Shown here in pieces: positions 32,994 to 42,357 of a DNA stretch of 64,000 nt. The notes beneath the pieces were generated by a model that saw only the letters and a list, made by a program, of their open reading frames with translations, was not told the origin of the DNA and did not search any database. How positions within the stretch are numbered: the first letter of the stretch is position 1; every line of letters begins with the position of its first letter. A program made the translations under genes and the position numbers. The stretch comes from Deferribacter abyssi (GTDB taxonomy: Bacteria; Chrysiogenota; Deferribacteres; Deferribacterales; Deferribacteraceae): NCBI RefSeq assembly GCF_049472655.1, contig NZ_JAQNCS010000003.1, positions 127,891 through 191,890 on the forward strand, in the 5' to 3' direction.

Positions 32994-33563
32994 ATGTTCA
33001 CTGTAGATAACATATTTACAGAAAAGTTAGAAATTAAAAAGTCAACATTCATATCATATATTATACCATATAACAAATTTGAAGATTACCACAATTATTT
33101 AAAAAAAGAACATAAAAAAGCAAACCATATTGTGTGGGCTTACAGATTTTTAAATAATTACAACCAGATAATAGAAAATCAAACAGACGATGGAGAACCC
33201 AAAAACACAGCAGGTAAACCCATACAAAATGTACTAAAAGGAAAAAACCTAATCAATGTGGTCATCTTTACAGTCAGGTATTTTGGCGGAATCAAGCTTG
33301 GAACAGGTGGTCTTGTAAAAGCATATACAAAATCTGCTGCAAAAGTAGTAGCAAAAGCTAAATTATTAGATGTAGAAAAATGTTATATAATGGATTTTTT
33401 ATTAGATTACAATAAACTAAACTTTCTTGAATATCTTATAAAAGTAAATGATGTAAAAATAATTGATAAAAAATTTACAACCAATCAAATCAATGTCAAA
33501 ATAAAAGGTGATAAAAAAGTCTTAGAAGAAATTGCACTATCTATTCAAAATAGATTCCACTAA
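32994..33563 (+). CDS. YigZ/IMPACT family protein
   Basis: 189 residues from the ATG at 32994; an in-frame TTG at 32982 is an alternative. The N-terminal IMPACT domain is clear: KKSTFISYIIPYNKFEDY, then HIVWAYRF, NQTDDGEPKNTAGKPI, and VIFTVRYFGGIKLGTGGLVKAY, the family's signature block. A C-terminal ferredoxin-like domain of about 60 residues follows. Members have been linked to translation control and RNA or nucleotide binding, but the bacterial role is undefined. It converges on rsmI with a 27-bp overlap of the coding ends. Confidence 0.92.
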   Translation: MFTVDNIFTEKLEIKKSTFISYIIPYNKFEDYHNYLKKEHKKANHIVWAYRFLNNYNQIIENQTDDGEPKNTAGKPIQNVLKGKNLINVVIFTVRYFGGIKLGTGGLVKAYTKSAAKVVAKAKLLDVEKCYIMDFLLDYNKLNFLEYLIKVNDVKIIDKKFTTNQINVKIKGDKKVLEEIALSIQNRFH

Positions 33564-34358
33564 ACTGTAAGCATCATTCCTTTTTAAACCAAGCGTTTTT
33601 AAAATCTTTACAATATCCTTTTTGTCAAACCCTTCCTTATAAAGTTCTTTAATAATTTTTTTATAGTCAGGATACTCAACTTTAGAACAAGTTTCTTTGC
33701 TGTTATCTACAATTATAACAAATTCCCCTTTAACAGTAATATCTTCAACTTCATTAATATTATCTATAAAAACTGTTTCCTCATAAATTTTTGAAATCTC
33801 TCTTATAACAGCAAAAGGAGGAGTAAAATAATCAAAAAGAATCTTCAAAGTATCTTTAACTCTGTGAGGTGCTTCGTAAAATATCAAAGTAGATTTTATG
33901 GTAGTTAATCGCTCAATCTCTTTTATCTTTTCACTTTTTTTATGTTTTAAAAACCCATAAAAGAAAAAATGGTCACTTGGAAATCCAGACATAATAAGGG
34001 CAGGAACGAATGCAGTAGCCCCTGGCAACACTTCAAACTTTAAATTATTTTTTATCAATTCCTTTATTATAAAATGACCTGGATCTGAAATACATGGAGT
34101 ACCAGCTTCACTTATCAAAGCAAGTTTTAATCCATTTTGAAGTTTAGAAATAATATTAGAAACATTCTTTTTTTCGTTCTCCTTATGAAGAGACACTATT
34201 TTTTTTTTAATTCCATAATGAGTCAATAAATTTAAAGCCTTCCTTGTATCTTCAGCTAAGATTTCGTCAACAAGATTTAACACCTCAATACTTCTTAATG
34301 TTATGTCACCTAAATTCCCTATAGGAGTAGGAACAACATAAAAAAGTGTTTCTTTCAT
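33537..34358 (-). CDS. rsmI: 16S rRNA (cytidine-1402 2'-O)-methyltransferase RsmI
   Basis: 273 residues. Family motifs: LFYVVPTPIGNLGDITLRSIEVL at the start, ILAEDTRKALNLLTHYGI, ALISEAGTPCISDPGHFII (SAM-binding, tetrapyrrole-methylase-like fold) and LPGATAFVPALIMSGFPSDHFFFYGFL. RsmI methylates the ribose of C1402 in the 30S decoding centre. It is the last gene of a long leftward operon and overlaps the DUF2914 gene by 4 bp. Confidence 0.96.
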   Translation of the reverse strand: MKETLFYVVPTPIGNLGDITLRSIEVLNLVDEILAEDTRKALNLLTHYGIKKKIVSLHKENEKKNVSNIISKLQNGLKLALISEAGTPCISDPGHFIIKELIKNNLKFEVLPGATAFVPALIMSGFPSDHFFFYGFLKHKKSEKIKEIERLTTIKSTLIFYEAPHRVKDTLKILFDYFTPPFAVIREISKIYEETVFIDNINEVEDITVKGEFVIIVDNSKETCSKVEYPDYKKIIKELYKEGFDKKDIVKILKTLGLKRNDAYSLVESILNR

Positions 34359-34735
34359 TTAATAGTAAAGCTAACAGAATCTAACATTTTACCATCTTCT
34401 GAATAAATCTCTACTTTCCACTCTCCTTTCCACTTGGGTAATATCTTTTTAGAACTATATGTACGCCATCTACTAGAGTTAACTGCCAAAGGGACTTCTG
34501 CCATAATATTATCCTTGTAAATCCATATATGAATCACCTTTGTAGGATATTTATCTGTTTTTATCTCTGTAAAACAGTAAAGTTTCCCTACATGGGAATC
34601 AAAACTATCAGAAACTTCTACAGGCTCACGATTTTGAATCCCTTTCGCTATGGCCTTTCTACTCACCTTAATATCTGCATAGGCAAAAGTAGTCATCAAA
34701 ATAACAGTTAAAATCACTAATATTAGACGTCTCAC
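34355..34735 (-). CDS. Exported DUF2914 protein
   Basis: 126 residues with a signal peptide (RRLILVILTVILMTTFAYA, cleaved after about residue 20). The mature part follows the DUF2914 pattern: LYCFTEIKTDKYPTKVIHIWIYKD, then SSRWRTYSSKKILPKWKGEWKVEIYSEDGKMLDSV. DUF2914 proteins are secreted or periplasmic beta-rich modules of unknown function. It directly abuts trxB (stop to start) and overlaps rsmI by 4 bp, so it is part of the long operon. No enzymatic motif is visible. Confidence 0.8.
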   Translation of the reverse strand: MRRLILVILTVILMTTFAYADIKVSRKAIAKGIQNREPVEVSDSFDSHVGKLYCFTEIKTDKYPTKVIHIWIYKDNIMAEVPLAVNSSRWRTYSSKKILPKWKGEWKVEIYSEDGKMLDSVSFTIK

Positions 34736-35704
34736 TTAATCCTCCTGAGGATAATTTTCTTCAATATATCTTTCAGCCATTTTTGCAGCAACAGCACCAT
34801 CTGACACAGCAGTCACAATCTGCCTAAGTTCTTTTTTTCTCACATCGCCAGCAGCAAATATACCGGGCACATTAGTTCTTGTGGTCTCATCAGCAATAAT
34901 GAAACCTGATTCATCCATCTCTATCAATCCCTTAAAAGCATCTGTATCTGCATTCCATCCTATAAAGACAAAAACACCATCAACTTTTAATTCACTTGTC
35001 TTACCTAGCTTTTTATCATAGAGGGTTATAGATTCGATTTTATCCTCACCATTAACCTTTTTAACAACACTATTCCACACAAATTCTATCTTAGGATTTG
35101 CAAAAGCCCTATCTTGTAATATTTTCGCTGCTCTAAGCTTATCTCTCCTATGCACAATATAAACCTTTTTTGCAAACTTAGTCAAATAATGCCCTTCTTC
35201 AACTGCAGAATCTCCTCCTCCAATCACTGCCACCACTTTATCTTTATAAAACGCTCCATCACAAGTAGCACAGAAAGAAATCCCTCTACCAAGAAATTTA
35301 TTTTCACCTGGCACTTCAAGATGTTTTGGTTTTGCTCCAGAAGCGATGATTATAGTTTTAGTTTTAATTTTAATGTCTTTGTATTGTAAACATACATACT
35401 TATAACCATCACAAAATTCAATACCGCTACATATTCCATTCTTTATTTCAACTCCGAAATGCTTTGCATGCTGATAAAGCTTTTCTGTTAAATCACCACC
35501 TGAAATCCCTTCAACAAAGCCAGGATAGTTCTCAATAACTTCGGTTATAGCAACCTGCCCACCAGGGAAGTTTCTTTCTAATATTAAAGTATTTAAATTA
35601 TCCCTCGCAGCATAAATCCCTGCAGTTAATCCAGCTGGTCCACCACCAATTATTACTACATCGTACAATTCTTTCAAATCATCAAAATTAAAAAAATCCT
35701 CCAT
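34736..35704 (-). CDS. trxB: Thioredoxin reductase
   Basis: 322 residues. FAD-binding GGGPAGLTAGIYAARD at the N-terminus, the redox-active FCATCDGAFY (CATC near residue 145), the NADPH-binding GGGDSAVEEG, and the second FAD motif FAAGDVRKKELRQIVTAVSDGAVAA. It transfers electrons from NADPH to thioredoxin in the cytoplasm. It overlaps by one base the upstream gene for a thioredoxin-fold protein that lacks cysteines. The family call is firm. Confidence 0.95.
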   Translation of the reverse strand: MEDFFNFDDLKELYDVVIIGGGPAGLTAGIYAARDNLNTLILERNFPGGQVAITEVIENYPGFVEGISGGDLTEKLYQHAKHFGVEIKNGICSGIEFCDGYKYVCLQYKDIKIKTKTIIIASGAKPKHLEVPGENKFLGRGISFCATCDGAFYKDKVVAVIGGGDSAVEEGHYLTKFAKKVYIVHRRDKLRAAKILQDRAFANPKIEFVWNSVVKKVNGEDKIESITLYDKKLGKTSELKVDGVFVFIGWNADTDAFKGLIEMDESGFIIADETTRTNVPGIFAAGDVRKKELRQIVTAVSDGAVAAKMAERYIEENYPQED

Positions 35705-36228
35705 TACTCTCCTCTCAATACTCTTTTTATTTCTTTTATCACAGGCACTTTCGCAGCATAAATAATTCTATTGTTCTCATCCAAAATCACCATAAAAGGC
35801 CAACTATTTATCCCAAAAACCTTTTCAACATTTTTTATATTAGTCAAATACAAATGTTTTTCAATAAGTTTATAACTTTTGTCAGAAACATATTTCAAGA
35901 GTGAATTTTTATCCTGCTTCGTCTTGACAAAAACTATCAAATACAGATTATTTTTCTCTGCTAAATACACAATTTCTGCCAAGTTTTTTTTATAAAAAGT
36001 AGAAAAAATATTCTTTTTATTGAAAAATATTATAATTTTTTTCAGTTTTATGTCACTAATATGAAAAGAATAACCATCAAGTGCTTTAACTTCAAAATTA
36101 GGAATTACTGTATATAAAGGAGGAGGATCATTTTGCCTATATTTATAAAGATAATAAAATGCGTAGGCAACAAGTATAAAAACTAATATGTTTTTTCCTG
36201 AAAAATATCTCGCACTCCTCATTACCAA
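35704..36228 (-). CDS. Membrane-anchored thioredoxin-fold protein without cysteines
   Basis: 174 residues. One N-terminal anchor (residues ~12-27) is followed by a TlpA/AhpC-like domain: IPNFEVKALDGYSFHISDIKLKKIIIFF, and later FGINSWPFMVILDENNRIIYAA, where the cis-proline position is retained. At the place where redox members have WCxxC it reads NKKNIFSTF, and the whole protein contains no cysteine. It cannot act as a dithiol oxidoreductase; a binding or scaffold role is possible. It precedes trxB with a 1-bp overlap. A diverged TlpA/ResA relative is the best description. Confidence 0.7.
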   Translation of the reverse strand: MVMRSARYFSGKNILVFILVAYAFYYLYKYRQNDPPPLYTVIPNFEVKALDGYSFHISDIKLKKIIIFFNKKNIFSTFYKKNLAEIVYLAEKNNLYLIVFVKTKQDKNSLLKYVSDKSYKLIEKHLYLTNIKNVEKVFGINSWPFMVILDENNRIIYAAKVPVIKEIKRVLRGE

Positions 36229-36482
36229 ATTTTGGAATCCACATCTTTTCCATATTTTGCAATTAATATGTCTATTAATGTCTTATCAAAAATTTTTGAA
36301 CTAATAACGGTAGTATCTACTTTCTCATTAAATAGTTTTCTCCCCAACTCAATTTCTTCCTCTAAAACTTCAAAAACATTATCATTTTTAATACCTTCCA
36401 CTACCTTCTCTTTATTATATAAAACAATATCACTAATTATTGTTCTTGCTAACCTCTTAGCTTTTTCCAAATCAGTAATCAT
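36222..36482 (-). CDS. Small conserved hypothetical protein
   Basis: 86 residues, mostly helical, soluble. It begins MITDLEKAKRLARTIISDIVLYNKEKV, a pattern I associate with small uncharacterised proteins of anaerobic Gram-negatives (KAKRLARxIxSDIxLYN...GRKLxxxxV). No catalytic motif or cysteine is present. It overlaps nadC by 4 bp upstream and the thioredoxin-fold gene by 7 bp downstream, so it is translated from the same operon. Function unknown. Confidence 0.7.
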   Translation of the reverse strand: MITDLEKAKRLARTIISDIVLYNKEKVVEGIKNDNVFEVLEEEIELGRKLFNEKVDTTVISSKIFDKTLIDILIAKYGKDVDSKIW

Positions 36483-37321
36483 ATAAGCTCCCCAAATTTC
36501 ATACTTATATCTACCACTCTAAACCTGTTTGTCAAAGCACCCACTGAAATGTAATCAATAGGATATTTTTTATAAAGATCCAGTTTCTCTAGCGTAACAC
36601 CTCCCGACACTTCAATTTTAGCACGACCATTCACAATCATGCAAGCCTCTTTCACTTTATCTAAAGGAAAGTTGTCAAGCATAACTATATCAGCACCAGC
36701 CTCTACAGCCTCTGAAACCTCATCTAAGTTTCTTGTCTCAACTTCAATTCTCACCGTAATTGGTATACCTTCTCTTAATATTTCCACAGCCTTTCTAATA
36801 GACCCAACTGCATCTATATGGGTATCCTTCAGCATAACCCCATCAAAAAGACCTATTCTATGATTTGTACCACCACCAGTCTTCACAGCATACTTTTCAA
36901 GGATACGCATTCCAGGTGTTGTTTTCCTAGTATCTAAAATTTTAATATCGGTTTTTTCTAACGCTTTAACATATTTATAAGTATTAGTAGCTATCCCAGA
37001 TAATCTCTGTAGAAAATTTAAAACAGTCCTTTCCAGTTTTAAAATTGTTGATGCTTCACCAGTAATCTCAGCTAAAACATCTCCAGAATTAACAATGTCA
37101 CCATCACTCTTTAAATAGTTCACAATTATATTTCTATCAACTTTATAAAATATCTTTTCTAACAAAGGTAAACCACAAACAATAAAATCTTCCTTCGCTA
37201 ACAAATAATATTTACTTTTTTTCAAAAAAGGTGCAATAAACTTTGTGGTCAAATCTCCACTGCCAATATCTTCTAGTAAAGCAAGTTCTATGATTTTATC
37301 AACTAAAACTGATTTCAACAT
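36479..37321 (-). CDS. nadC: Nicotinate-nucleotide pyrophosphorylase (carboxylating)
   Basis: 280 residues. NadC signatures: LLEDIGSGDLTTKF near the start, LNFLQRLSGIATNTY, ILDTRKTTPGMRILEKYAVKTGGG-type core (seen as DTRKTTPGMR and KTGGGTNHRIGLFDG), and VMLDNFPLDKVKEA. It converts quinolinate and PRPP to nicotinate mononucleotide in de novo NAD synthesis. It overlaps the end of valS by 7 bp. Confidence 0.96.
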   Translation of the reverse strand: MLKSVLVDKIIELALLEDIGSGDLTTKFIAPFLKKSKYYLLAKEDFIVCGLPLLEKIFYKVDRNIIVNYLKSDGDIVNSGDVLAEITGEASTILKLERTVLNFLQRLSGIATNTYKYVKALEKTDIKILDTRKTTPGMRILEKYAVKTGGGTNHRIGLFDGVMLKDTHIDAVGSIRKAVEILREGIPITVRIEVETRNLDEVSEAVEAGADIVMLDNFPLDKVKEACMIVNGRAKIEVSGGVTLEKLDLYKKYPIDYISVGALTNRFRVVDISMKFGELI

Positions 37322-39936
37322 AGCTTCTTTAACCTTTCTATACTCTTTTCAATTTCCTCAAGCTTTATCTTAGCTTCTTCATACTTCTTTTTATCTTTAT
37401 CTATTATATGAGCTGGAGCTTTTTTAAGATACTCATCATTTTGAAGCTTTTTACCATAAACTTTAATATCCTTTTCAAATGACTTTTTCTCTTTTTCTAA
37501 TCGCTTAATTTCTTCTTCAAGATCCACAATACCTTCTAATGGTATATAAATTGTAAAATCTTTTTCCACCTGAACAGCTGATTTCTCTATCTCATTACCG
37601 GTAAATGAAATATTTCCAATTTTAGCCAACTTCTTTATGATTTCAGATTTCTCATTAATTAGATTTTTAAAATCATCTCCACATTTAACAAAAATATCTA
37701 TCATTTTTGCGGGAGCAATATTATATTCGCCTCTAACTGTCCTTACATTGGTTATAAATGCAATAACTTTCTCTATACTTTCAAAATCATCTTTAAAATT
37801 AAATTCATGCTTAGGATAAGGGCCAAAAGTTATTGTTTCATTGTTAGTTAAATTCTTATAAATATATTCAGTAACAAAAGGCATAAATGGATGTAAAATC
37901 TTCAAAGACTCTTCTAAAACAAACCTTGCCACAGCAAGGGCATTCTTTTTATTCACATTATTGTAGATTCTGTGCTTAATAAACTCTATATACCAGTCGC
38001 ATAGCCTATGCCAAAAAAACTGATATATTTCATTTGCCGCTTCATTAAAATCGTATGATTTTATGTGCTTTTCTACTTTATTACCAGTCTCAGCTAGGTT
38101 TTCTAAAATCCATTTATCTTCCATTTCAAGAGCATCAAAGTCTATACTATCCAAACTACCATCTAAATTCATCATTATAAATCTTGAAGCATTCCAAATT
38201 TTATTCACAAAGTTTTTATACCCTTCGATTCTGTTCTCTGATAATTTGATATCCCTACCCTGAGCAGCAAAAGCAGCTAAGGTAAATCTAAAAGCATCAG
38301 CACCATACTTTTCAATCATTATAAGAGGATCAATTACATTCCCCTTTGACTTGCTCATTTTCTGTCCATATTGATCTCTGACCAGAGCATGAATATAAAC
38401 ATGTCTAAAAGGAACATCATTCATAAATTTGAGTCCCATCATAATCATTCTGGCAACCCAGAAAAATAGGATATCAAATCCAGTTACAAGACAACTTGTG
38501 GGGTAAAATTTTTCGAGGGTTTTCGTTTTTTCAGGCCACCCCATAGTTGAAAATGGCCAGAGTGCAGAAGAAAACCATGTATCAAGAACATCTGTTTCTT
38601 GGTGTAACTGCTTACAGCCACACTTTTCACAAGATACTGGATCTTTATAATCCACATTTATATGCCCACATTCATCACAATACCATGCAGGAATTCTGTG
38701 CCCCCACCAGATTTGTCTTGAAATACACCAATCTCTAATATTATACATCCATTCAAAATATGTTTTTGTCCACATTTCTGGGAAAATTTTAATTTCCCCT
38801 TTTTCTACAGCTTCGATAGCCTTTTCTGCAAGTGGTTTAATTTTCACAAACCACTGCATTGAAATTCTAGGCTCAATCACTGTTTTACATCTATAACAAT
38901 GTCCAACAGAATGCTCATGTTTTTCTATTTTCTCAATAAGATTAAGTTCTTTCAACTCTTCAACTATTCTCTTTCTCGCCTCAAACCTATCAAGCCCCTT
39001 AAACTTACCCCCGTTTTCATTGATGATACCTGAATCATCCATTACGTTTATCTCTTCAAGCCCGTATTTTTTCCCTAATTCAAAGTCATTTGGATCGTGA
39101 GCAGGAGTAACTTTAAGTGCCCCTGTCCCAAATTCCATATCAACATATTCATCCGCAATTATGGGCAATCTTCTCCCCACAATGGGAAGTATCACATATT
39201 TGCCAATTAGATGCTTATATCTATCATCATTAGGATTAACAGCTACAGCAGTATCTCCCAACATAGTCTCAGGTCTTGTTGTAGCTATAAGAAGTTTCTC
39301 ATCACTATGCTCCACCGGATAGTAAATATAATAAAGCGCCCCTTCCTTATCCTCATATTCCACTTCAAGATCACTGAGAGCAGTATGACACCTTGGACAC
39401 CAATTAATTATATAGTTTGCTCTATATATAAGCCCTTCCTTATATAATGTCACGAAAACAGTACGAACAGCATTTGATAAACCATCATCCATTGTAAATC
39501 GTTCTCTATCCCAATCGCAGCTTGCACCAAGTCTTTTTAACTGATTAATTATCTGTCCGCCTGATTCCTCCTTCCATTTCCAAACTCTTTCAATAAACTT
39601 TTCCCTTCCTAAATCGTGTCTTGAAATCCCCTCTTTAGCAAGCATTTTTTCCACAACATTTTGAGTAGCAATCCCTGCATGATCAGTCCCTGGCAACCAA
39701 AGAACTTCATACCCTTTCATCCTATGAAATCTTATTAAAATATCTTGTAATGTATTATTCAAAGCGTGCCCCATATGTAAAGATCCTGTTACATTGGGAG
39801 GCGGAATAACAATTGAATAAGGTGGTTTATTTGAATTTTCATCAGCATGAAAATACTTTTTTTCAAGCCACTCATTATAAAGCCTTTCTTCAAACTGTTT
39901 AGGATCAATTCGAGTAGGTAAGCTTGTTTCTTTCAT
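37315..39936 (-). CDS. valS: Valyl-tRNA synthetase
   Basis: 873 residues from the ATG at 39936, which has AAGGAG five bases upstream; an upstream in-frame start at 39957 adds seven residues and is less likely. Class I motifs PNVTGSLHMGHALN (HMGH) and QKMSKSKGNVIDP (KMSKS) are present. The editing domain has TTRPETMLGDTAVAVNP. Zinc-type pairs include WCPRCH and CDECG. The C-terminal coiled coil (EEEIKRLEKEKKSFEKDIK) is the ValS tRNA-binding arm. It charges tRNA-Val. In the long operon after two small genes. Confidence 0.97.
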   Translation of the reverse strand: MKETSLPTRIDPKQFEERLYNEWLEKKYFHADENSNKPPYSIVIPPPNVTGSLHMGHALNNTLQDILIRFHRMKGYEVLWLPGTDHAGIATQNVVEKMLAKEGISRHDLGREKFIERVWKWKEESGGQIINQLKRLGASCDWDRERFTMDDGLSNAVRTVFVTLYKEGLIYRANYIINWCPRCHTALSDLEVEYEDKEGALYYIYYPVEHSDEKLLIATTRPETMLGDTAVAVNPNDDRYKHLIGKYVILPIVGRRLPIIADEYVDMEFGTGALKVTPAHDPNDFELGKKYGLEEINVMDDSGIINENGGKFKGLDRFEARKRIVEELKELNLIEKIEKHEHSVGHCYRCKTVIEPRISMQWFVKIKPLAEKAIEAVEKGEIKIFPEMWTKTYFEWMYNIRDWCISRQIWWGHRIPAWYCDECGHINVDYKDPVSCEKCGCKQLHQETDVLDTWFSSALWPFSTMGWPEKTKTLEKFYPTSCLVTGFDILFFWVARMIMMGLKFMNDVPFRHVYIHALVRDQYGQKMSKSKGNVIDPLIMIEKYGADAFRFTLAAFAAQGRDIKLSENRIEGYKNFVNKIWNASRFIMMNLDGSLDSIDFDALEMEDKWILENLAETGNKVEKHIKSYDFNEAANEIYQFFWHRLCDWYIEFIKHRIYNNVNKKNALAVARFVLEESLKILHPFMPFVTEYIYKNLTNNETITFGPYPKHEFNFKDDFESIEKVIAFITNVRTVRGEYNIAPAKMIDIFVKCGDDFKNLINEKSEIIKKLAKIGNISFTGNEIEKSAVQVEKDFTIYIPLEGIVDLEEEIKRLEKEKKSFEKDIKVYGKKLQNDEYLKKAPAHIIDKDKKKYEEAKIKLEEIEKSIERLKKLC

Positions 39937-39970
39937 TTTCGCTCCTTTTAATATCATTTTTAAGCAAAAA

Positions 39971-40243
39971 CTAATTTAATGTTACACCTTTCTTTTCTAT
40001 AGAAATAAAGCTACTAATAAGCTTGTTTAATTTATCAATATATGACTCAATAATTTTTAGCTTATACTGTAAAAATTTCTTTTCCTCTTCATCTATCTCA
40101 TCACTAGTAAGTCTTTTGTAGATTTTTTCCATTTCAGATAAAAACAGAGTCAAATCCTCCAAACCATCCTTCGCAATATTTACAGCATTCAAATCTTTAG
40201 CTTTTAACTCTTTCAAAATATCAATTCCATCCACCTTTTTCAT
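39971..40243 (-). CDS. Small helical hypothetical protein
   Basis: 90 residues from the ATG at 40243 (an upstream GTG at 40258 adds five). It is charged and helical, with heptad-like spacing (LEDLTLFLSEMEKIYKRL, FLQYKLKIIESYIDKLNKLI), so probably a coiled coil. No family is recognised. It overlaps the end of the zinc-ribbon gene and precedes valS by 34 bp. Codon use and spacing suggest a real gene, but function cannot be proposed. Confidence 0.6.
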   Translation of the reverse strand: MKKVDGIDILKELKAKDLNAVNIAKDGLEDLTLFLSEMEKIYKRLTSDEIDEEEKKFLQYKLKIIESYIDKLNKLISSFISIEKKGVTLN

Positions 40244-40433
40244 ATCCACCCTCTTCACCTTCCGTTATCTCCATAATTTCTTCATCTTTTAAATATATCT
40301 TGTCAAACACTTCACCGCAAGATTGACACTCATAATGAAAAATTATCCACAAATCATTATCTACCATTATTTCTGTAGGATTTAATTCTTCAAGCTCTTG
40401 TGCTCCACAATATGGACAAAATACCGGCTCCAT
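40221..40433 (-). CDS. Small zinc-ribbon protein
   Basis: 70 residues. CPYCG at residues 6-10 and CQSCG near residue 36 form a four-cysteine zinc ribbon; the acidic C-terminus (ITEGEEGGYEKGG) is probably disordered. It starts directly after the tsaE stop and overlaps the next small gene. Small ribbons of this type are often nucleic-acid- or protein-binding, but nothing more can be said from sequence. Confidence 0.7.
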   Translation of the reverse strand: MEPVFCPYCGAQELEELNPTEIMVDNDLWIIFHYECQSCGEVFDKIYLKDEEIMEITEGEEGGYEKGGWN

Positions 40434-40892
40434 CTATTCTCCTTTTTTATAAAAAAATTCAAAAACTCTACTAAACTCTGCCATTTTTTTAATCTTTATC
40501 TTAATGTAATTATCAAGCATTTTTTCTAAATCAACTTTTTCGGCCCATTCAACAAACTTTATACCATCCTCTTCTAAGTATTCAAAAAATCCAAAATTTT
40601 CAAGCTCAATAAAACTTTTAATTCGGTATAAATCAAAATGATATATAGTAAACTTTCCACCTGGATACGTCTGCATCAGAGTAAAAGTAGGACTTGTAAT
40701 TTGATCTAAACACCCTACATATTTTGCAACAGATTTTACAAAAAACGTTTTTCCTGCTCCAAGCTCTCCCTCTAGCAGTATTATCTCATTACCTTTTAAA
40801 TTTGCTCCAAATTGTTCTGCTATTTTCTCAGTATCTAATATACTATTACTGATTTGCTTCAATTTTATTAAACCCTCTGTAAAGATTTTCAA
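40434..40892 (-). CDS. tsaE: tRNA t6A biosynthesis ATPase TsaE
   Basis: 152 residues. The P-loop LLEGELGAGKTFFVKSVAKYVG is near residue 40, followed by the family-specific SPTFTLMQTYPGG and YHFDLYRIKSFIELENFGFFEYL. TsaE assists TsaB-TsaD in N6-threonylcarbamoyl-adenosine modification of ANN-decoding tRNAs. It overlaps the end of the NAD(P)HX repair gene by 47 bp, a pairing (nnr-tsaE) common in bacteria. Confidence 0.95.
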   Translation of the reverse strand: MKIFTEGLIKLKQISNSILDTEKIAEQFGANLKGNEIILLEGELGAGKTFFVKSVAKYVGCLDQITSPTFTLMQTYPGGKFTIYHFDLYRIKSFIELENFGFFEYLEEDGIKFVEWAEKVDLEKMLDNYIKIKIKKMAEFSRVFEFFYKKGE

Positions 40893-42357
40893 TTATCTCA
40901 GTTGTTTTTACACATTTTTCATTCTTTCCTTTCATCAAAAGTGAAGCAGTCACATTCATTACAAAACAACCAATTTTAGCCGCATCTATCAATGAGTATT
41001 TCTGAGCTATAAGCCCACCAATAATACCTGCAAGGCAATCCCCACTACCACCTTTTGCAAGAGCTGGAACCCCATTAGAAACCACAAAGAGTAACCCATC
41101 TGGCGTAGCAATAATCGTATCAGCACTCTTTAAAACTAATACTACTCCGTATTTCACTGCAAACTCTTTTGCGAGACTTATTCTATTCTTTAAAACTTCA
41201 TCTTTTGAAGTTCCAATAAGTCTTGCAAACTCACCTATATGAGGTGTTAGTACAGCTCTATATCTAAGTTTTTCTAGTAATATTTCATCTAAATGAAAAA
41301 GTCCGTCAGCATCAACAACAACTGAATGTTTAGTTTTTTCAATTAATTCAAACAAAAATCCTTTAATCTGATGATTTCTACCCATTCCACAACCAATTGT
41401 CAAAACATCTTTATCCCGTACAAAATCTAAAACTGAATTAACTTCTTCCCGTGTATAAAAATCTTTCCCAGACACAATATATGCCATAATTTCAGGATAT
41501 CTTGATAAATAATAGTAATAATCTTCAAAAATCACACAGGTTGTAAGACCAGCCCCTACCATCAAAGATGCATATGCTGCCATCACCGGAGCCCCCATTT
41601 TCCCTTTTGAACCACCAATAATCACATTATGCCCAAAACTACCTTTATGAGAATCAGGTTCTCTTCTATAAATAAAAGGTAAATTATCATTATCTAATAA
41701 AAATAATTCTGAATTTAACTTTGAAATTGCAAAATCAGGTATAGAGATGTCTTTAACAACAACCTTTCCACACATTTTCTTGGAAGGATAAAAAACATGA
41801 ACTATTTTAGGCCTTGCAAGAGTTACGGTCAAATCAGCTTTTATACATTTACCAAAAACTTCATAACTGCTACCTGATAAGCCGCTTGGTATATCTATCG
41901 CGATTTTATATCCTTTTGAAAAATTAATTTTTTCTATAACCTGCTCAGCAACCCCTTTTACTGCTCTGCTAAGTCCTGTGCCAAAAATGGCATCAAAGAT
42001 CACATCATAGCAATCAAACTCAACATTTTCATTATATTGTATGAACCTAACAGGATATTTTTTTAAAATATCATAATTGATTTTAGCATCCCCTTTAAAA
42101 TTTTCAGATGGATAAATCAAAATAACATCGACAGAAAAACCATTATTGATAAGATATCTTGCAACAGCAAGCCCATCTCCTCCATTGTTCCCTTTTCCCA
42201 CCACAACAGCAATTTTATCCTTTTTTACATCTAACTTTAAAAACTCTTCAAAAATTCCTCTTGCTGCATTTTCCATTAAAACAATAGATGGAACTCCTAT
42301 CTCCTCAATTGTATATCTGTCAGCTTCCATCATTTGAGCAGAGCTAAGCACTTCCAT
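40846..42357 (-). CDS. nnrDE: Bifunctional NAD(P)HX epimerase/dehydratase
   Basis: 503 residues. The N-terminal ~210 residues are the epimerase (YjeF_N) domain with VVGKGNNGGDGLAVARYL and DAIFGTGLSRAVKG. The C-terminal part is the ADP-dependent dehydratase (carbohydrate-kinase fold) with SHKGSFGHNVIIGGSKGKMGAPVMAAYASL and the catalytic NGVPALAKGGSGDCLAGIIGGL. It repairs hydrated NADH and NADPH. It starts immediately after the hldA stop and overlaps tsaE. Confidence 0.95.
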   Translation of the reverse strand: MEVLSSAQMMEADRYTIEEIGVPSIVLMENAARGIFEEFLKLDVKKDKIAVVVGKGNNGGDGLAVARYLINNGFSVDVILIYPSENFKGDAKINYDILKKYPVRFIQYNENVEFDCYDVIFDAIFGTGLSRAVKGVAEQVIEKINFSKGYKIAIDIPSGLSGSSYEVFGKCIKADLTVTLARPKIVHVFYPSKKMCGKVVVKDISIPDFAISKLNSELFLLDNDNLPFIYRREPDSHKGSFGHNVIIGGSKGKMGAPVMAAYASLMVGAGLTTCVIFEDYYYYLSRYPEIMAYIVSGKDFYTREEVNSVLDFVRDKDVLTIGCGMGRNHQIKGFLFELIEKTKHSVVVDADGLFHLDEILLEKLRYRAVLTPHIGEFARLIGTSKDEVLKNRISLAKEFAVKYGVVLVLKSADTIIATPDGLLFVVSNGVPALAKGGSGDCLAGIIGGLIAQKYSLIDAAKIGCFVMNVTASLLMKGKNEKCVKTTEIIENLYRGFNKIEANQ

